5,933 nucleotides of DNA from Phycisphaerae bacterium (GTDB lineage Bacteria; Planctomycetota; Phycisphaerae; UBA1845; PWPN01), in the NCBI GenBank assembly GCA_035384605.1, contig DAOOIV010000170.1, forward strand, positions 1 to 5,933, given 5' to 3'. The notes beneath the pieces were generated by a model. It had not been told where the DNA came from and did not search any database. It worked only from the letters and a program-made list of their open reading frames with translations. The stretch's first letter is position 1; each line of letters starts with the position of its first letter. A program made the position numbers and the translations under genes. Positions 1 to 5,903 of the stretch are shown one piece after another.

Positions 1-668
1 GCCAGCATCCCGCCGATCATCAACGCCTGATCGCCTTCGCCCATGACCGGTCGAATCACAAGCTGATTGACCGGACCCGGCACCAAATCCCAATCGCCAG
101 GCTCCACCAACTCGCCCTCCAGGAACGCCTGCACCTGGACGTCCCGACCCTCGGTGATGTCCTGCTCGATAATCTGCCGCAGATTCCGCCCATCGCACCG
201 CACGAACTGCCACGCCTGTTTCGTGGTCATCGGCGTGAGCATGATAACCGTTTCGAGGTAGTTGCGAGGCCACCAGTAGCCGTCAATCGTGTCCCGCCAC
301 GGCCGACGCGACAGAGGCTCGGCGATCACCTTGCCCGCCGCCCGGCCCGGACAGTGCAGGAACAGGTTGTCATTCGGCAGCACCACGCCGATATGCGCGT
401 TGAGGTCTTTGCCCGAAAAGGTCACCAGCGACCACGGCCTCGGCCAGTCCAGCCGCACGTAGTCTGTTTGCTGCTGCTCGTACACCGGCCGGGAGTCCTT
501 GGGGTCCACCTTGCCGATCTCGGGGATGTCGACACCGATCCGGGACATGAACGCCTTGACCAGCCCATAGCAGTCATAGGCGTCCGGCCCCGTTGCCATG
601 CGCCGATAGGGCTTGCCCAGGAAGTCTGCGAGAATCGCATCAAGCTCTTTCAGCGTGAACCGGATCAT
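1..668 (-). CDS. Tail tip NlpC/P60 peptidase (lambda gpK-like), running into a gpI-like segment; partial
   Basis: The gene starts at an ATG at 668-666 that overlaps the preceding TGA (ATGA). It stays open for 222 codons to the window edge, so its 3' end is missing. Residues about 5-135 form an NlpC/P60 domain: the catalytic motif D-C-Y-G-L-V with C33, then A-H-I-G-V-V-L with H92, and F-L-H-C with H105, the usual Cys-His-His set. The domain closes with I-D-G-Y-W-W-P (128-134). In lambda, gpK-type NlpC/P60 proteins act in tail tip assembly or in processing cell wall peptides, and the cell-wall cleavage role is established for the family rather than shown here. Residues about 140-222 are not part of the peptidase. 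They run N-L-R-Q-I-I-E-Q-D-I, then L-E-G-E-L-V-E-P-G-D-W near 183-193, then L-V-I-R-P-V-M-G near 203-210 and a Gly/Met-rich start of a hydrophobic stretch, which recalls the beta-grasp N-terminus of gpI-like tail assembly proteins. Lambda gpK has an additional N-terminal Mov34/MPN domain that is absent here. Confidence 0.8.
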   Translation of the reverse strand, partial: MIRFTLKELDAILADFLGKPYRRMATGPDAYDCYGLVKAFMSRIGVDIPEIGKVDPKDSRPVYEQQQTDYVRLDWPRPWSLVTFSGKDLNAHIGVVLPNDNLFLHCPGRAAGKVIAEPLSRRPWRDTIDGYWWPRNYLETVIMLTPMTTKQAWQFVRCDGRNLRQIIEQDITEGRDVQVQAFLEGELVEPGDWDLVPGPVNQLVIRPVMGEGDQALMIGGML

Positions 669-1282
669 GCGTACCGCACCGCCTCTCTCCGCAGACTCAA
701 CGGGCCTCCATAGTTACCGGGGAACATCCCTCTCGCCACGCAATCGTCCGGGTTGCGGTTGCACGTAGTCAACGCCCCGGTGTAGCCGCACCGCGTCGAC
801 TTGAACTTGTGCCTGCAACTGTGCGGGTTGAACCGATCCTCCGGCACCCGATACCGCACGGACGACGGCACGCCCAGCGTGAACGACACATCCGGCCAGC
901 GATTCTCCGTACCCACAATGGTCATGGTCACCGCGTCCTCGCTGTAGTCCTCGGCAAGGTAGTTCGTATTGACCTGCACAAAGCTGATCGTCCCCCCTAT
1001 CAAACCATTGTACGTCCGCATGTAGTCCTGGAGCACGTACCCAACGTTGGTCACAGACATCGTGACCTCGGGAATCTCTCCCTCCGAATCGCACGTGAAC
1101 CCACCGATGGAGAAATTGAACGCCGCGTACGTATGGCCCCCGTAGCTGATGTCTTCGGTATTGGCCGCATACCGCAACGTGCCGCCACTATCGGGCAGCG
1201 TCACCGTCAACAGCCACACCCACGCCCCCGGCTGAGAAAGCTGGTTCTTCAGCGCCGTCAGATTGGCTGGCATCTGTGGCAT
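665..1282 (-). CDS. Minor tail protein, lambda gpL-like, with probable iron-sulfur cluster
   Basis: This 205-residue protein is expected to sit in the tail tip next to the central hub. Residues 1-140 are beta-rich: W-L-L-T-V-T-L-P (23-30), T-L-R-Y-A-A-N-T-E-D-I-S-Y-G-G-H-T-Y (35-52), and I-P-E-V-T-M-S-V-T-N-V (70-80), as in lambda gpL and relatives. The C-terminal part has four cysteines, C156, C165, C174 and C181, spaced C-x8-C-x8-C-x6-C, in the setting C-G-Y-T-G and C-N-x5-C, followed by a Gly-rich end. Lambda gpL binds a [4Fe-4S] cluster through its C-terminal cysteines, so the same is inferred here. C64 lies outside the cluster. Start: the ATG at 1282 shares bases with the preceding TAA; a second in-frame ATG lies three codons later (1273). 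Its TGA overlaps the next ATG as ATGA. Position after gpM and before an NlpC/P60 gene matches lambda L. Confidence 0.85.
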   Translation of the reverse strand: MPQMPANLTALKNQLSQPGAWVWLLTVTLPDSGGTLRYAANTEDISYGGHTYAAFNFSIGGFTCDSEGEIPEVTMSVTNVGYVLQDYMRTYNGLIGGTISFVQVNTNYLAEDYSEDAVTMTIVGTENRWPDVSFTLGVPSSVRYRVPEDRFNPHSCRHKFKSTRCGYTGALTTCNRNPDDCVARGMFPGNYGGPLSLRREAVRYA

Positions 1283-1659
1283 TACGTGTACGTCCCTATC
1301 GCTTCAAGGAAGTTGATCTCCACCCGCCACGTGGCCTGCCCGTCGCCTTCCAGGGTGGATCTCGGCTTGTCCGTGAAATGCACGAAGTACGCTGTGCTGT
1401 TGGTCGGATCGGTGAACTTGATCGGCACCGCGCCGCAGCCGGCGTCGTCCTCCCAGAAGTCGTCCAGCTTCTCCTTGTTCGTGTTGCTCAACTGGCTGTA
1501 GACAAAGGACCATCGCAGGGGAATTTTGGTCTTGGTCTTCATCACGACGTAGGCCCCGTCCTCCAATGGACTGCGCTGCGTTGGGTCCATAGCCGGCTCG
1601 CGGACAAACCCTTCTTCATCCGGGTTGACACCGAGATTGGGATACACAGGTTGCGCCAT
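1282..1659 (-). CDS. Minor tail protein, lambda gpM-like
   Basis: This small protein (125 residues) lies directly after the tape measure, where lambda M sits. Its core from about residue 48 resembles gpM and related minor tail proteins: a W-S-F-V-Y-S-Q-L-S strand (50-58), a helix K-E-K-L-D-D-F-W-E-D-D-A-G-C-G (62-76), then P-I-K-F-T-D-P (79-85), a strand Y-F-V-H-F-T-D (91-97) and a final strand W-R-V-E-I-N-F-L-E-A (111-120). The pattern, with a helix followed by D-A-G and a F-T-D-P turn, is typical of the beta-sandwich proteins that form the tail-tip ring. Residues 1-45 are Pro/Glu-rich and probably flexible. The gene starts from a strong ribosome binding site over the tape measure stop, and its TAA overlaps the next ATG as TAATG. 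gpM resemblance is judged by pattern and order, so a distal tail protein of the same fold is the main alternative. Confidence 0.72.
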   Translation of the reverse strand: MAQPVYPNLGVNPDEEGFVREPAMDPTQRSPLEDGAYVVMKTKTKIPLRWSFVYSQLSNTNKEKLDDFWEDDAGCGAVPIKFTDPTNSTAYFVHFTDKPRSTLEGDGQATWRVEINFLEAIGTYT

Positions 1660-1662
1660 GGG

Positions 1663-4023
1663 CTACCTCCGCCGATTCGCCCGCGCCATCGGGCCGTTGT
1701 TGCGCTTGTCCTTGAGCACCATGCCCACGATCATCCGTCGGCCGTCGAACTGCACCCCCGTCTGCTGCGCCTCCACCTGGGCGGACGACTGGTTCTGGAT
1801 GTTGAACACCGGCTGCGGCAGGGTCACGTTGCGACCGGCGCGTGCATCGGCGGCTGAAGTGACCACTTCATCTTTCTGAAGGATCGCCGGGTACTCGTCC
1901 CACCGAAGACCGTTGTGCAACCGGGGAGCACCAGCGAACACGCTCCACGGAACATCCCTCACGGAAGGCGGCATTGTTCCAACCCGCCACCCACTATGTG
2001 CCACCGGCGTCTGGTAGCTGATGTCCGCCGCCCCCATCGGCACATCGCTCGCCGCCGGCGTGCCACCGAAGTAGTCCACGAACGCCCTGCTGATACTCCT
2101 GGACAACGGCTCAGTGATCTGCTGGCGGAGGATCATCCGGGCCACATCCCTCCACAGGGCATCCAGCGCCTGCCGGGCATCCTGCGCCCCCACCGCGATA
2201 TCCTCGAAGGCCCGCCCCCACGTATCGCCGAACTGCTCCCCCAACTCCACCAGCCGCTTGCGCTTCTCCAGGCGATCCAGTTCTTCGTTGTACTCAGCCA
2301 GCCTGGCTCTCGCCTCAGCGGTCCCGTTGCCGTACGCCTCCATGACCGCCGCCTCGTATTCCACCATCTTCGCCGCCCGCTCGTGGCTGTGTTCCAGGTG
2401 GCCGATGATCTGCATTTCCTTGACCAGTTCGGCATTGAGCCGGTCCACCTTGTCGCGGGCGTCCAGCGTCGATTCGGACAGTTCCTCCGCCCCCTCGCCG
2501 CCAATCAGGCCCTCTTCCCGAACCCGTCGACCGTAGGTGGGCATCCCGGTTTCCACCGTAGGCCCCCCCGGCGGCGTGAAGGTGGGCTTCGTTCGCTTGT
2601 TCGGCTTGTTGGCACGACTCAGCAACGGGCCGAAGTCAACCGGGCCGGCATTACCGGCCGCCGCATCGCGGATCATCTGGTCAGCCCAGCCATAGTCCCC
2701 CCGAGCACTGCCGCCCAATGGGTCTGTGGGGTCCACGATCGGCATGCGTGCCGAACTCGGCAGAATATCCAGCGCCTTCTTGACCTGTTCCAGCTTCTCC
2801 AGGAACGCCGCCGGCGCTTGCGCCATCAACTCGAACGCATCCCAAATCACCCCGGCGGTGAACTCCGCGCCCTCTTCAAAGTCACTCGCCAATCTCTCCA
2901 GAAACCGCTGATTGTCCTTCACGAAATCGGCCATCGCCTTGGAACCGCGTGCCAGCGCCGGAGCGAACGCCTCGCCGATCGTGACGCGGACGTCTTTCAT
3001 GGCCTCGTGATACCGCTCGAATTGCTTGGCGGCCGTATCCGCCATCTTGCTGTAGGCTTCCAGGTCCGCCCCAGAGGACTCCATGATGTAGCCGACATCC
3101 TCCGCCACGCCCCCCGCCTGCTCCAGGGCAACCGCCAAACCCGTCAGTCCGCGCACGTTCTGGAAGATCGCCGCCAGTTGTTCATTGCTCGCCTTTGCCA
3201 GTATGCGCAACATGCCCGACAACTGCTGGGCGTGCAGCGTCGTGACATTCATCTCGAACCCAAGCTCCGCCGCCGCCTTCTTGCCTTCCTCCGAAGGCTT
3301 TCGGAAGGCGTTAATCAGCGCCCTCAGCGATGTCACCGCCAACGGCGCTCTCAACCCGCCCCTGGTCAACGTCGCCACCGCCGCCAGCAGTTCCTCCAGG
3401 GACACCCCCGCCGACGCCGCATCCGCCGCCACCAAGCCGATCTCCGACGCCAGATCACCAAAGACCAGCTTGCCCCGCTGGACCGTCTCAAACAGGTCGC
3501 TCGACACCTTGCCCGCATAGTCCGCCGACAGGCCGTACGAATTGAGGATCGTCGTAATCGCATCGCCCGCCACCGCCGTCGTCGTCAATCCCGCCTGCGC
3601 CGCACGCGACGACACGGTCAACACATCCATCGCCTTAGAGGCGTCAATCGACGCCGACAGGATGTCGTACAGACCCTTGCTCAGGGTCTCTGTCCCCTCA
3701 CCAAACTCCAACGCCAACTCGCGAATCTGCTGCTTGTACGCCGGCAGGTACTTCATTGCCCCGTCGCGATAGAGCATGGTCGAGACGTTGGCCATCTGCC
3801 GCTCGAACGCCGCAAAGTCCCGGACCGACTGCTTGATCGTGCCCAGCGTCTTGTACGCCAGATAGAGTCCGCCAAGGTTCTTCGCCAGTCCCGCCACGGC
3901 CACAGCCGCCTTGGTGGCCCCACCCTGAACCGCCGTGGTCGCCCCCGTAAACGTTCTCGCGCCGGTTGCCGCGCCGGTCGAATCAATCTTTAGGCTTAGC
4001 GTCTCTTCGCGAATGTTCGACAT
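1663..4023 (-). CDS. Tail tape measure protein (lambda gpH-like)
   Basis: This 786-residue protein would extend along the tail lumen, set tail length, and leave with the DNA at infection. It is the longest gene here. Residues 1-60 are Ala/Gly/Thr-rich and helical. Residues about 70-350 carry the conserved tape measure core of the TP901 type: F-E-R-Q-M-A-N-V-S-T near 73, L-Y-D-I-L-S-A-S near 118, A-A-Q-A-G-L-T-T near 141, G-D-L-A-S-E-I-G near 189 and L-T-R-G-G-L near 219. Residues 460-500 are a Pro/Lys/Gly-rich linker. About 515-600 is a strongly charged, probable coiled coil. The C-terminal part has R-L-H-N-G-L-R-W-D-E-Y-P-A-I-L-Q-K-D-E-V at 701-720, a typical end of lambda-like tape measures. 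No cysteine and no clear 20-residue membrane segment is seen; residues 37-60 are the most hydrophobic. The ATG overlaps the chaperone extension and has a GAGG seven bases upstream. Confidence 0.93.
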   Translation of the reverse strand: MSNIREETLSLKIDSTGAATGARTFTGATTAVQGGATKAAVAVAGLAKNLGGLYLAYKTLGTIKQSVRDFAAFERQMANVSTMLYRDGAMKYLPAYKQQIRELALEFGEGTETLSKGLYDILSASIDASKAMDVLTVSSRAAQAGLTTTAVAGDAITTILNSYGLSADYAGKVSSDLFETVQRGKLVFGDLASEIGLVAADAASAGVSLEELLAAVATLTRGGLRAPLAVTSLRALINAFRKPSEEGKKAAAELGFEMNVTTLHAQQLSGMLRILAKASNEQLAAIFQNVRGLTGLAVALEQAGGVAEDVGYIMESSGADLEAYSKMADTAAKQFERYHEAMKDVRVTIGEAFAPALARGSKAMADFVKDNQRFLERLASDFEEGAEFTAGVIWDAFELMAQAPAAFLEKLEQVKKALDILPSSARMPIVDPTDPLGGSARGDYGWADQMIRDAAAGNAGPVDFGPLLSRANKPNKRTKPTFTPPGGPTVETGMPTYGRRVREEGLIGGEGAEELSESTLDARDKVDRLNAELVKEMQIIGHLEHSHERAAKMVEYEAAVMEAYGNGTAEARARLAEYNEELDRLEKRKRLVELGEQFGDTWGRAFEDIAVGAQDARQALDALWRDVARMILRQQITEPLSRSISRAFVDYFGGTPAASDVPMGAADISYQTPVAHSGWRVGTMPPSVRDVPWSVFAGAPRLHNGLRWDEYPAILQKDEVVTSAADARAGRNVTLPQPVFNIQNQSSAQVEAQQTGVQFDGRRMIVGMVLKDKRNNGPMARANRRR
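1666..1670 (-). promoter_or_regulatory. Strong ribosome binding site of the gpM-like gene
   Basis: The mRNA reads GGAGG immediately followed by the TAG stop of the tape measure gene, six bases before the ATG at 1659. It is the strongest ribosome binding site in the window and lies within the last tape measure codons. Confidence 0.7.
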
Positions 4024-4725
4024 GCCACTGCCTCGCTATCTCATCCAAACCGACGACCAGCTCGAGAAACACGATTCGCTGCCCCGTCTCCCGGATGCCG
4101 ACCAAGTCGAGGTACGCGCAGACATCGGCCACGGAGATCGGATTGGCCCCGAAGCCTGCCTGTCTCTGCTTGGACAGCACCAGAAATCCATCATAGACCC
4201 ACGCCCATTCTTCCCGCAGTTGCGGCCTGTCGTCCCATGCCGGCGTCGGCAAGCCCTTGGCCGCCCGTTGTCTCAGCGTCCCGATGTATGGCCCCCACTG
4301 GAGTTGCCATCTCAGGACGTCACCGAGTTTTTTTCCGCATCCCGGACCTGCTCCTTGCGAAAGTTCTCTTCCTCCAGGGACTGCACAAAGACGAAGTTCC
4401 ACAGCCGCCACAGTTCCTTGTCCCGGAACCACTCCAGCGCCGTGCCGCTCGAATACGGGATCGGCTGACCGTCGTCGTCCTCGACGCCCTTCCAGTCCAG
4501 CAGGATCGTCTGGGACGCCGCCTCTTTCTGCACGTCGATCCGCTGCTCGTCCGTCAACTCCTTGGCATCGAGCAGCACCTTGCGCTGTTCCAGGAGCTTG
4601 CGGTACGCCTCCTGGCACCGCTCGTTGTTCCAACGGGCGATCTTCAGGACGATGTCGCCCGCATACGGAACCCATGCCCCCTGCAACTCCTTGTCCAAGT
4701 CCGCGCGTATGGCGCTCAGCTTCAT
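3983..4725 (-). CDS. Frameshifted tail assembly chaperone fusion (lambda gpGT-like)
   Basis: A -1 shift at the A AAA AAC site joins codons 1-133 of the chaperone (4725-4327) to the overlapping frame that reads from CTC at 4327 to a TGA at 3985-3983. The product would be about 247 residues, with a 114-residue C-terminal domain. That domain is not a random shadow: it starts L-G-D-V-L-R-W, has D-D-R-P-Q-L-R-E-E, then F-L-V-L-S-K-Q-R-Q-A-G-F-G, a P-I-S-V-A-D-V segment, and an end with V-G-L-D-E-I-A-R-Q-W, resembling T-type extensions of other siphophages. In lambda the T domain recruits tube protein to the G-coated tape measure, and the same role is inferred here. Its end overlaps the first 41 bases of the tape measure gene. 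The extension has no well-placed start of its own, so it is most likely made only by frameshifting. Frameshift efficiency cannot be seen in the sequence. Confidence 0.8.
4288..4310 (-). promoter_or_regulatory. Candidate stimulatory hairpin after the slippery site
   Basis: On the mRNA, ATGGC pairs with GCCAT (5 bp), then an AA bulge, then CTCC pairs with GGGG (one G-U pair, 4 bp) around an AGT loop. The stem begins 16 bases after the heptamer, longer than the usual 5-9 base spacer, so its role in frameshifting is only a possibility. It lies inside the coding sequence of the extension. Confidence 0.3.
4312..4725 (-). CDS. Tail assembly chaperone, short form (lambda gpG-like)
   Basis: This 137-residue cytoplasmic protein is expected to bind the tape measure protein during tail assembly and be absent from the finished tail. 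It looks like the tail assembly chaperones of many siphophages: G-A-W near 16-18, an I-A-R-W-N-N segment at 29-34, a charged helical middle (35-70), then L-L-D-W-K-G-V-E-D-D-D-G-Q-P-I-P-Y-S at 75-92, a helix with W-R-L-W-N-F-V-F-V, and a charged end F-R-K-E-Q with E131-K132-N133. The last five codons include the slippery run, and normal decoding stops four codons after it at TGA (4314-4312). The gene starts 18 bases after the tube gene stop and precedes the tape measure, the position of lambda G. It has no membrane segment or enzyme motif. The role comes from position, the frameshift arrangement and family-like motifs. Confidence 0.83.
   Translation of the reverse strand: MKLSAIRADLDKELQGAWVPYAGDIVLKIARWNNERCQEAYRKLLEQRKVLLDAKELTDEQRIDVQKEAASQTILLDWKGVEDDDGQPIPYSSGTALEWFRDKELWRLWNFVFVQSLEEENFRKEQVRDAEKNSVTS
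4327..4333 (-). promoter_or_regulatory. Programmed -1 frameshift slippery heptamer A AAA AAC
   Basis: The mRNA contains G followed by seven A and a C (4335-4327), read in the chaperone frame as GAA AAA AAC. This gives the canonical X XXY YYZ heptamer A AAA AAC. Both tRNAs can re-pair on AAA AAA after a one-base backward slip, after which CTC GGT GAC is read in the extension frame. The site lies four codons before the zero-frame stop, as in other G/GT gene pairs. Possible stimulators are an AAGGAG 17 bases upstream (4356-4351) and a hairpin 16 bases downstream. Confidence 0.85.
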
Positions 4726-4733
4726 GCTTCATG

Positions 4734-4739
4734 TCCTTT
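4734..4739 (-). promoter_or_regulatory. Ribosome binding site deciding the chaperone start
   Basis: The mRNA reads AAAGGA, eight bases before the ATG at 4725 but only one base before another ATG at 4732. The spacing favours 4725, which starts the conserved chaperone frame. The ATG at 4732 would begin a frame that only becomes protein-like after the slippery site. Confidence 0.6.
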
Positions 4740-4743
4740 CAGG

Positions 4744-5889
4744 TTAAGCCACCGGGAATCGTACGATCCGAATCGTCACGTTCTCCGTGGCGTGTGCGTG
4801 CGCCGCCCACGACAGGGTCATCATCACATCGTCGTCGGCACTCGGAGCCGGCCGCTCGCCCGCCGTGTACTTGACCGCCGGCAGGTCCAGGACATAGCCG
4901 TTGCCCGCCGGGTCTTGCAGCAGCAGCGCCAACGCTGTCGCCGTGCCGTTGAGGTACTTGTCGTAGATCGTCTTGCTGGCGTAGTACGCCTCCAGCGTCC
5001 CCGAGACGATGCACCGGCCCGATCCGATGCTCAACACGCCCGAGCTTCCCACAATGGCCCGCTGACGCAGGTTGTTGTTCAGGTTCAGGGTGAACGACCG
5101 AATGCTCATCGCCGCCTGGTTCTCCAGCAGGTTCTGGACATCCAGCGCGGTCATGTGCTCGGTGGTCGTCGCCGCGTCGTACCCCGTACCGCCCGACGCC
5201 GTCTCAGAGCTTTCGCTGTGCCCCAAGAACTCCAGGCCCCCGGTGATCTCGCCTTCCACCGGGACATTCAGCGACAGGTTGTTAATCGCCATACCCAGGA
5301 ACAGCGACAGTTCAGTGGTCAGGTCCTCGTACTTGCGTTCCAGGTTGAACGTCTCCAACGCCGTGCCGTTGACGATCGAGCCGCCCTGTGTGATCGTGAT
5401 CCCGGTTGCACTGGCCTTGTCTACCAGCGTCCCTCCAGAGACGGTGATTTCCGAGGTGCTGCCGGCCACCACCTTAAAATAGCCGTTGTTGGCAACATTG
5501 GTGAATCCACTGACCTTGATCCACTCGCCAACCGTCGGCGCAGTGAACGTGCCGGTGAATTTGTTGCCAGACGCCACCGCAGAGACCGTCGCGTTCTTCG
5601 CCACCTCCACCGGACTGCTCCACGCAGAATCCATCAGGGCCGCCGCCAACATCTCGTCGTACGTCCCGTAGCTCAGCTCGAAGTTGATCCCGCCTGACGC
5701 CGTGATCCTCGACCGTCGAATCGACGTAATCTGTCGATCCGACCGGATCTCGTTGCTCTGGGAGGCAGCCACGTCCTGCTTGAGGCTTTCGCCCGTGATC
5801 CGCAGAACCTGCAACTTCTTGCCGGTCTTTTGGACGCCAAAACTGGACTCGGCCACGTATGCCAGTTGAACTCTCGATGTGTCACTCAT
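4744..5889 (-). CDS. Major tail tube protein (phage tail tube family)
   Basis: This 381-residue protein is expected to polymerise as stacked rings into the hollow tail tube around the tape measure protein. Residues 1-90 resemble tail tube proteins of the Phage_tube_2 type: an opening strand (V-Q-L-A-Y-V-A-E), then T-G-E-S-L near 32, the conserved run S-N-E-I-R-S-D-R-Q at 45-53, and the strand E-L-S-Y-G-T-Y-D-E at 71-79. Residues about 97-170 form a Gly/Thr/Ser-rich beta segment containing V-S-G-F-T and N-N-G (134-136), an inserted module I recall from this family. The fold resumes with F-N-L-E-R-K-Y-E-D-L at 181-190 and ends in beta-rich sequence. There is no signal peptide or membrane segment. 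It lies just upstream of the tail assembly chaperone and tape measure, the usual position for a tube gene. The start is fixed by a good ribosome binding site; the stop is TAA. The family is called from remembered patterns rather than a search, but both sequence and position agree. Confidence 0.87.
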   Translation of the reverse strand: MSDTSRVQLAYVAESSFGVQKTGKKLQVLRITGESLKQDVAASQSNEIRSDRQITSIRRSRITASGGINFELSYGTYDEMLAAALMDSAWSSPVEVAKNATVSAVASGNKFTGTFTAPTVGEWIKVSGFTNVANNGYFKVVAGSTSEITVSGGTLVDKASATGITITQGGSIVNGTALETFNLERKYEDLTTELSLFLGMAINNLSLNVPVEGEITGGLEFLGHSESSETASGGTGYDAATTTEHMTALDVQNLLENQAAMSIRSFTLNLNNNLRQRAIVGSSGVLSIGSGRCIVSGTLEAYYASKTIYDKYLNGTATALALLLQDPAGNGYVLDLPAVKYTAGERPAPSADDDVMMTLSWAAHAHATENVTIRIVRFPVA

Positions 5890-5896
5890 ATCGTTT

Positions 5897-5903
5897 CCCT
5901 TCT
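5897..5903 (-). promoter_or_regulatory. Ribosome binding site of the tail tube gene
   Basis: The mRNA reads AGAAGGG, seven bases before the ATG at 5889. It overlaps the stop codon of the preceding gene by two bases, which supports both the chosen start and coupling to the upstream gene. Confidence 0.6.

Noticed and set aside
67..261. Short plus-strand frame near the window start
   Set aside because: Overlaps the in-frame continuation of the NlpC/P60 gene on the opposite strand and shows no domain or ribosome binding site.
422..643. 73-codon minus-strand frame inside the NlpC/P60 gene
   Set aside because: Lies out of frame within the peptidase, whose catalytic motifs are in the other frame.
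714..1094. 126-codon minus-strand frame inside the gpL-like gene
   Set aside because: Out of frame with the gpL-like protein, with a composition typical of a shadow frame and no start site.
1915..3993. A 692-codon open frame on the plus strand opposite the tape measure gene
   Set aside because: It is Arg/His/Pro-rich with no domain pattern, and it is the expected antisense by-product of a GC-rich gene. The minus-strand frame has clear tape measure motifs.
3983..4732. Direct translation of the extension frame from the ATG at 4732 as a 249-residue protein
   Set aside because: The ATG is only one base from the AAAGGA site, and the first half of that frame is Gly/Arg-rich shadow sequence. The protein-like chaperone half lies in the other frame, so a frameshift explains the data better.
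4237..5697. A 486-codon open frame on the plus strand opposite the chaperone and tail tube genes
   Set aside because: Arg/Val/His-rich with no recognisable domain and no ribosome binding site context; it crosses two well-supported minus-strand genes.
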